From: Pseudarthrobacter sp. W1I19
GTDB lineage: Bacteria; Actinomycetota; Actinomycetes; Actinomycetales; Micrococcaceae
Direction of reading: 5' to 3'
Length of the DNA: 64,000 nt
Assembly (NCBI RefSeq): GCF_030817835.1
Contig: NZ_JAUSZR010000001.1
Coordinates: 1,240,001-1,304,000, forward strand
This document shows positions 59,116 through 64,000 of this stretch, one piece after another. Positions within the stretch are counted from its first letter, which is position 1; the number at the start of each line of letters is the position of its first letter. The translations under genes and the position numbers were made by a program. The notes beneath the pieces are model-generated. The model was not told the DNA's origin. It saw only the letters and a program-made list of their open reading frames with translations, and did no database searches.

Positions 59116-60801
59116 ATGCGTTTTACGCGCACTTCCAAAGCACTGGGCATCGTGGCTATCGCCGCGCTTGCCCTGACCGGCTGCGGCGCTGGAGGCGGCA
59201 GCACTGAAGGAGCCAGCGATTCCGCTGGCGATCCGAACAAGGTGATTACGGCGTACAACAGTGAGCCCCAGAATCCCTTGCTTCCGGCGAATACCAACGA
59301 AACAAACGGCGGACGCGTTGTCGAGATGCTTTTTGAAGGCCTTCGGACGTACGACGCCAACGGCAAGCCGGTGAACGCCCTGGCGGAATCCATTGAATCG
59401 GCAGATGCCCAGAACTGGACTATCAAGGTCAAGCAGGGCACCAAATTTACCAACGGCGAAGAGATCACCGCCAAGACCTTCGTGGATTCCTGGAACTTCG
59501 CTGCGAACTCCAAGAATCTGCAGAACAACGGATTCTTCTTCGAATCGATCGAAGGATACGAGGACGTATCCGCAGTAACCTCCGAGAAGTCGGCTGACGG
59601 CAAGACCACCACCACGCCCGCGCCCACCGCGGATACCATGTCTGGTCTCGAAGCCAAGGATGACTCCACCATCACGGTGAAGCTCGCCCAGCCTGAGGCT
59701 GACTGGTCACTGCGTCTCGGGTACTCCGCCTTCTTCCCGCTGCCCTCCGCTGCGCTTGCCGATCCGAAAACTTACGGGGAAAACCCGGTGGGCAATGGAC
59801 CGTACAAGTTCGAGAAAGAAGGAGCGTGGGTCCACGACCAGTCCATCTCGCTCGTAAAGAACGCCGACTACAGCGGGCCGCGCGCAGCTAAGAACGGTGG
59901 TATAACGTTCAAGTTCTACACCGATCCGGCCCCTGCCTACACCGACCTGCAGGCCGATAACCTCGACATCACTGATGTGCTGCCGTCGAATGCCACTAAG
60001 ACGTACGTCAGCGATTTTCAGGACCGCAACGCCTCCAAGCCGGTGGCGACAAACGGCACCTTGAACATCCCGCCGTACAACCCGAACTTCCAGGGTGAAG
60101 CCGGCAAGCTCCGCCGCCAGGCCCTCTCCTACGCCATCAACCGCGAGGAAATTACCAAGGTGGTTTTCAGCGGAACGCGTACTCCGGCTAAGGCCTTCGC
60201 GCCACCGGTTATTGACGGCTTCAAAGAAGGCCTCAAGGGCAGCGAAGTCCTGAAGTTCGACCCCGCGAAGGCCAAGGATCTGTGGGCGCAGGCTGAGAAG
60301 ATCCAGCGGTACGACAACTCCAAGCCGCTCCAGATTGCCTCCAACACCGACGGTGGCCATAAGGAATGGATCGACGCGGTGGCGAACGGTTTCAAAAACA
60401 ACCTCGACATCCAGGCCGAAATCCAGCCGTTTGCCAAGTTTGCCGAAGTCCTCGATCTGCGCAAGTCCCAGTCGCTCCCCGGACTGACCCGCGCGGGCTG
60501 GCAGGGCGACTACCCGTCCCTCTACAACTTCCTGGGACCCGTCTGGGCCACGAATGCTTCCTCGAACTACGAGAAGTACTCCAACCCAGAGTTCGACAAG
60601 CTGCTCAAGGAAGGCCTCGCAGCCAAGAGCACGGAAGAGGCCAACGACAAGTTCAACCAGGCACAGGAAGTCCTCTTCGAGGACCTTCCGGGCCTGCCGC
60701 TCTGGGATTATGCGAAGCCGATTGTGTGGAGCAATAACGTCATCAAGGCCGAGACCGGCTGGAACGGCGCCATCCGCTATTTCGATATCACCGCAAAGTA
60801 G
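59116..60801 (+). CDS. ABC transporter substrate-binding lipoprotein, family 5 (OppA/DppA-like)
   Basis: 561 residues from ATG 59116 with AGGAGG upstream. Signal peptide GIVAIAALALTGCGAGGGS, lipobox LTGC. The body has VVEMLFEGLRTYDANGKPVNALAESIESADAQNWTIKVKQGTKFTNGEEITAKTFVDSW, the family-5 signature, then NPVGNGPYKFEKEG and LRRQALSYAINREEITKVV. The C-terminal EVLFEDLPGLPLWDYAKPIVWSNNV is like OppA. Codon use appears strongly biased toward GC-ending preferred codons, suggesting high expression. A GC hairpin separates it from the permease genes, which would lower expression of the membrane parts relative to the binding protein. Confidence 0.94.
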   Translation: MRFTRTSKALGIVAIAALALTGCGAGGGSTEGASDSAGDPNKVITAYNSEPQNPLLPANTNETNGGRVVEMLFEGLRTYDANGKPVNALAESIESADAQNWTIKVKQGTKFTNGEEITAKTFVDSWNFAANSKNLQNNGFFFESIEGYEDVSAVTSEKSADGKTTTTPAPTADTMSGLEAKDDSTITVKLAQPEADWSLRLGYSAFFPLPSAALADPKTYGENPVGNGPYKFEKEGAWVHDQSISLVKNADYSGPRAAKNGGITFKFYTDPAPAYTDLQADNLDITDVLPSNATKTYVSDFQDRNASKPVATNGTLNIPPYNPNFQGEAGKLRRQALSYAINREEITKVVFSGTRTPAKAFAPPVIDGFKEGLKGSEVLKFDPAKAKDLWAQAEKIQRYDNSKPLQIASNTDGGHKEWIDAVANGFKNNLDIQAEIQPFAKFAEVLDLRKSQSLPGLTRAGWQGDYPSLYNFLGPVWATNASSNYEKYSNPEFDKLLKEGLAAKSTEEANDKFNQAQEVLFEDLPGLPLWDYAKPIVWSNNVIKAETGWNGAIRYFDITAK

Positions 60802-60828
60802 TTCCAGATCTAACTTGCCGCCAGGCAG

Positions 60829-60858
60829 ATGGGGGCCCGGTCAGCGCCGGGCCCCCAT
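60829..60858 (+). terminator. Intercistronic hairpin between binding protein and permease
   Basis: A perfect 12-bp stem, ATGGGGGCCCGG with its complement around TCAGCG and no T-run. It may protect the upstream message or attenuate read-through. Confidence 0.6.
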
Positions 60859-60923
60859 TGGCTTGCATGGCAGGAAGGCACCAATGAACCTGTTTTCTTC
60901 CCATCCCGAAGGGCGGTGATCCC

Positions 60924-61853
60924 GTGCTCCGCTTTATCTTGCGCCGGCTCCTTCAAGTGATCCCGGTCTTCATCGGCACCACCCTTTTGGTCTATTACAT
61001 GGTGTTCGCCCTTCCCGGTGACCCCATTGCAGCGCTGTTCGGAGACCGCCAGCCGCCCCAGGCCGTCATCGATACACTCCGCAGCCAATACCACCTCGAC
61101 GAACCCTTCTGGGTCCAGTACGGACTGTTCCTGAAGAACCTCTTTACCTTCAACCTGGGCAACGACTTCACTGGGCAGCCGATTGCAGCCACTCTGGGCC
61201 GGGTCTTCCCCGTGACGGCAATGCTCGCCATTGAAGCCTTGGCCATCCAGGCCATTTTCGGTGTGGCCTTCGGCGTTTTCGCCGGCCTGCGTCGCGGCGG
61301 TTGGTTCGACTCCACCGTCCTGGTGGCCTCCCTGGTGGTAATCGCCGTCCCCACTTTCGTGCTGGGCTTCGTTTTCCAGCTCGTCTTCGGTGTCCGGCTT
61401 GGATGGGCTAAGCCCACGGTTGGCGCCAGCGCCGACTGGGGCAGCCTGCTTCTCCCGGCGGTAGTCCTGGGCCTGGTCTCGTTCGCCTATGTGCTTCGCC
61501 TGACCCGCACCTCGGTCAGCGAAAACATGAACGCTGACTATGTCCGGACCGCCACCGCCAAGGGCCTTTCACGGCCCCGGGTGGTTCTGGCGCACATCCT
61601 CCGCAACTCGCTGATCCCGGTGGTGACCTACCTTGGTGCCAACTTGGGCGGCCTGATGGGCGGTGCCATCGTCACTGAGGGCATCTTCAACGTTCCGGGC
61701 GTCGGCAACAAGCTCTACCAGGCGGTCCTCCGCACCGAAGGACCCACCATCGTTTCCATCGTCAGCGTGCTGGTGCTGGTGTTCGTGGTGGCCAACCTGC
61801 TTGTTGATCTCCTGTATGCCTGGCTTGACCCGAGGATCCGCTATGACCAGTAA
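60924..61853 (+). CDS. Oligopeptide/dipeptide ABC transporter permease (DppB/OppB family)
   Basis: 309 residues from GTG 60924 (MLRFILRRLLQVIPVFIGTTLLVYYMVFALPGDPIAALFGDR, the DppB-type first helix and PGDP loop). Six helices are expected. The EAA loop is DYVRTATAKGLSRPRVVLAHILRNSLIPVVTYLGANLGGLMGGAIVTEGIFNVPGVGNKLYQAVLRTEGP, which is diagnostic. The stop overlaps the next permease start by 11 bases. The upstream GGGCGG may be its ribosome binding site. Confidence 0.95.
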   Translation: MLRFILRRLLQVIPVFIGTTLLVYYMVFALPGDPIAALFGDRQPPQAVIDTLRSQYHLDEPFWVQYGLFLKNLFTFNLGNDFTGQPIAATLGRVFPVTAMLAIEALAIQAIFGVAFGVFAGLRRGGWFDSTVLVASLVVIAVPTFVLGFVFQLVFGVRLGWAKPTVGASADWGSLLLPAVVLGLVSFAYVLRLTRTSVSENMNADYVRTATAKGLSRPRVVLAHILRNSLIPVVTYLGANLGGLMGGAIVTEGIFNVPGVGNKLYQAVLRTEGPTIVSIVSVLVLVFVVANLLVDLLYAWLDPRIRYDQ

Positions 61854-62787
61854 TAAAAGCCACTTTGTGGCGCCCATCGAGGAAACCCCGCTCTTGGCCA
61901 CGGACGCCGTCAAGACCGACCAGGCCCCGCTCAGCCTGTGGGCAGGCGCCTGGCGCAAGCTCCGCCGTCGTCCGTTATTCATCATTTCGGCGTTGCTCAT
62001 CCTGGCACTGACTGTGGTTGCGCTGTTCCCCGGCCTCTTCACATCCGTTGCCCCCAACGAGGGCTGCGAACTGGCCAACTCCGAAGGAGGCCCCACAGCG
62101 GGGCACCCCTTCGGCTTCACTTTCCAGGGCTGCGACATCTACTCAAGGGTTATTCACGGCACCCAGGCCTCGCTGTCAGTGGGCCTGCTGTCCGTCCTGT
62201 GCGTCCTGGTCATTGGCGTCACCTTCGGTGCCCTTGCCGGCTACTACGGCGGCTGGATTGACGCTCTGCTCGCCCGTCTGGGCGACATTTTCTTCGCCCT
62301 GCCGCTGATCCTGGGCGCACTGGTCATTACCCAGCTGCCCTTTTTCCGCGAGAACAAGAGCGTATGGACAGTAGTCCTTGTCATCTCGCTCCTGGCATGG
62401 CCGCAGATGGCCCGCATCACCCGCGGCGCCGTCATTGAGGTGCGCAATGCGGATTTCGTTACGGCAGCCCAGGCTTTGGGCGTCTCCAGGTTCAGCGCAC
62501 TGGTCCGGCATGTGTTGCCAAACGCCCTCGCTCCGATCATTGTCCTGGCCACCCTGGAACTCGGCGTCTTCATTGTCGCCGAGGCAACGCTGTCCTTCCT
62601 GGGGATCGGCCTGCCTCAAAGCATCATGTCCTGGGGCAACGATATCGCCGGCGCACAGGCATCGATCCGAACCAAACCGGAAATCATGCTGTATCCGGCC
62701 GCGGCTCTTTCCATCACGGTATTGAGCTTCATCATGCTGGGCGACGCGGTACGTGACGCCCTTGATCCGAAGAGCCGCCAGCGATGA
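61843..62787 (+). CDS. Oligopeptide/dipeptide ABC transporter permease (DppC/OppC family)
   Basis: 314 residues from ATG 61843, overlapping the preceding gene by 11 bases. The frame is open to 61663, but that is inside DppB. SLWAGAWRKLRRRPLFIISALLILALTVVALFPGLFTS is the OppC-type N-terminus. The coupling loop is RNADFVTAAQALGVSRFSALVRHVLPNALAPIIVLATLELGVFIVAEATLSFLGIGLPQSIMSWGNDI, and the closing FIMLGDAVRDALDPKSRQR is typical. It overlaps the ATPase gene by ATGA. It forms the channel together with the DppB-like permease. Confidence 0.95.
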   Translation: MTSNKSHFVAPIEETPLLATDAVKTDQAPLSLWAGAWRKLRRRPLFIISALLILALTVVALFPGLFTSVAPNEGCELANSEGGPTAGHPFGFTFQGCDIYSRVIHGTQASLSVGLLSVLCVLVIGVTFGALAGYYGGWIDALLARLGDIFFALPLILGALVITQLPFFRENKSVWTVVLVISLLAWPQMARITRGAVIEVRNADFVTAAQALGVSRFSALVRHVLPNALAPIIVLATLELGVFIVAEATLSFLGIGLPQSIMSWGNDIAGAQASIRTKPEIMLYPAAALSITVLSFIMLGDAVRDALDPKSRQR

Positions 62788-64000
62788 GAGACAAAGAGAT
62801 GACCACTCCAGAAATACGCATCGCGGAGGCCGGCACCACGGGGACCAGGCCGCTGCTGGAGATCCGCGACCTCGCCATCACCTTCAAGACCAGCGGCGGG
62901 GAAGTCCAGGCGGTCCGCGATGCGCACCTGACCATCATGCCCGGCGAGACAGTGGCCATTGTGGGGGAGTCCGGCTCCGGCAAGTCCACCACTGCGCTGG
63001 CGGCGATCGGCCTGCTCCCTTCCAACGGCCGTGTTTCCGGCGGCCAGATCCTGCTCGACGGCGAAGATATCGCCCACGCCACCGAGCACCGGATGATTGA
63101 ACTGCGCGGCAACAGCATCGGCATGGTGCCGCAGGACCCGATGTCCAACCTGAACCCGGTGTGGAAGATCGGCTACCAGGTACGCGAAACGCTCCGCGCA
63201 AATGGCCAGCCCAGCGGTCCGGATGATGTTGCCAAGGTACTCGCCGAGGCCGGCCTGCCGGACGCCCACCGGCGCGCCAAGCAGTACCCCCACGAGTTCT
63301 CCGGCGGCATGCGGCAGCGGGCCCTGATCGCCATCGGGCTCTCCTGCCAGCCCCGGCTGCTGATCGCGGACGAGCCCACCTCGGCCCTCGATGTCACGGT
63401 GCAGCGGCAGATCCTGGACCACTTGGACACCATGACTACCGACCTGGGCACCTCGGTGCTGCTCATTACCCATGACCTGGGGCTGGCAGCCGAACGGGCC
63501 GACAAGGTAGTGGTGATGTACCAGGGCCGCGTGGTGGAGGCAGGACCTTCCCTGGAACTGCTGCAGAATCCGCAGCATCCCTACACCAGGAGGCTCGTGG
63601 AGTCCGCACCATCCCTGGCCAGCCGAAGGATCCAGGCTGCCAAGGAACAGGGCGTGGAGGCCGCGGACCTGCTCGCCCCGGCAGCCGAGCCGGCAGCGGC
63701 GGACAACGTCCTGCAGATCCAGGACCTGCGGAAGGTGTACAAGCTCCGCCAGGGACTGGGTAAATCATCGGACTTCGCGGCCGTGGACGGCGTCAGCTTC
63801 GATGTGAAACGGGGAACCACCACGGCGATCGTGGGGGAGTCGGGGTCCGGGAAGTCTACTGTGGCCAAGATGGTCCTCCAGCTGGAGAAGCCCACCGAAG
63901 GCAGGATCCTGTTCGACGGCGTGGACACGTCAGTCCTCAAGCCCGCAGACCTGTTCAAGTTCCGGCGGCGGGTACAGCCCATCTTCCAGGATCCCTACGG
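62784..64000 (+). CDS. Fused double-ATPase of the peptide ABC transporter (DppD-DppF type), 3' truncated by window edge
   Basis: The frame is open from ATG 62784 to the end of the window (405 codons), so the C-terminal part is missing. ATG 62799 is an alternative start. The first ATPase has Walker A VGESGSGKSTTALAAIGLLPSNGRVSG near residue 60, VPQDPMSNLNPVWKIGYQV, the signature HEFSGGMRQRALIAIGLSCQPRLLIADEPTSALDVTVQRQILDHL, and the switch LITHDLGLAAERAD. A linker of about 40 residues with a family oligopeptide-binding tail (QHPYTRRLVESAPSL) leads to the second Walker A VGESGSGKSTVAKMVLQLEKPTEG near residue 352. It is the energy unit for the two permeases. Confidence 0.95.
   Translation, partial: MRDKEMTTPEIRIAEAGTTGTRPLLEIRDLAITFKTSGGEVQAVRDAHLTIMPGETVAIVGESGSGKSTTALAAIGLLPSNGRVSGGQILLDGEDIAHATEHRMIELRGNSIGMVPQDPMSNLNPVWKIGYQVRETLRANGQPSGPDDVAKVLAEAGLPDAHRRAKQYPHEFSGGMRQRALIAIGLSCQPRLLIADEPTSALDVTVQRQILDHLDTMTTDLGTSVLLITHDLGLAAERADKVVVMYQGRVVEAGPSLELLQNPQHPYTRRLVESAPSLASRRIQAAKEQGVEAADLLAPAAEPAAADNVLQIQDLRKVYKLRQGLGKSSDFAAVDGVSFDVKRGTTTAIVGESGSGKSTVAKMVLQLEKPTEGRILFDGVDTSVLKPADLFKFRRRVQPIFQDPY

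Overview
The window is a dense, GC-rich chromosomal segment from an actinobacterium, most likely Arthrobacter, Pseudarthrobacter or a close relative. The reasons are high third-position GC, many GTG starts, a GroEL with a histidine-rich tail, a LigB-type ATP-dependent ligase, the guaB / guaB3 / guaA arrangement, and the Mycobacterium-like order ruc (FmdB type) - 5-formyl-THF cyclo-ligase - galU - rimJ - membrane protein. I find about 54 protein genes (two cut by the window ends), one tRNA-Ala(CGC), a dozen intrinsic terminators or hairpins, and an unusual number of starts that look leaderless.

Layout. 1-4.5 kb: end of groL, two RibD-like reductases, ligB. 4.5-9.8 kb: a LuxR regulator, a three-helix PQ-loop-like protein overlapping a flavin monooxygenase, and an acyltransferase-3/SGNH protein. 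10-22.3 kb: purine nucleotide genes guaB, guaB3 and guaA, interspersed with a WXG100-like/hydrolase protein, a lipoprotein, an ABC exporter, glpD with a lone PTS IIA protein, SURF1 and DUF3817. 22.4-26.6 kb: a 1392-residue helicase-like protein with damaged ATPase motifs fused to a nuclease-like domain. 26.7-31.4 kb: SAF/CpaB-like protein, ruc, cyclo-ligase, galU, rimJ, membrane protein and tRNA-Ala. 31.4-40.8 kb: small accessory genes, CorA, two Lrp regulators beside MFS transporters, a LysR/MFS divergent pair, a sugar kinase and a pirin. 41-44.5 kb: a complete OpuC-like osmolyte ABC operon. 44.7-53.1 kb: aminotransferase, PPK2, xseAB, a membrane protein, ispH, rmuC and ychF. 53.1-56.9 kb: a probable inserted segment. 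57-64 kb: an oligopeptide ABC system with two binding proteins, two permeases and a fused double ATPase that runs off the end.

The two observations I value most are these. First, the last eight residues and stop of YchF are encoded twice, 3.84 kb apart, with almost completely different synonymous codons. This suggests that foreign DNA replaced the 3' end of ychF and displaced the native end. Second, a TAnnnT box lies exactly six bases before the start codon of eleven genes, and seven or eight bases before three more. This marks a large leaderless gene set and settles several start sites.

Most genes are ordinary core metabolism. No CRISPR array, integrase, transposase or rRNA gene was recognised. 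All family assignments come from reading motifs by eye, and no database search was possible.
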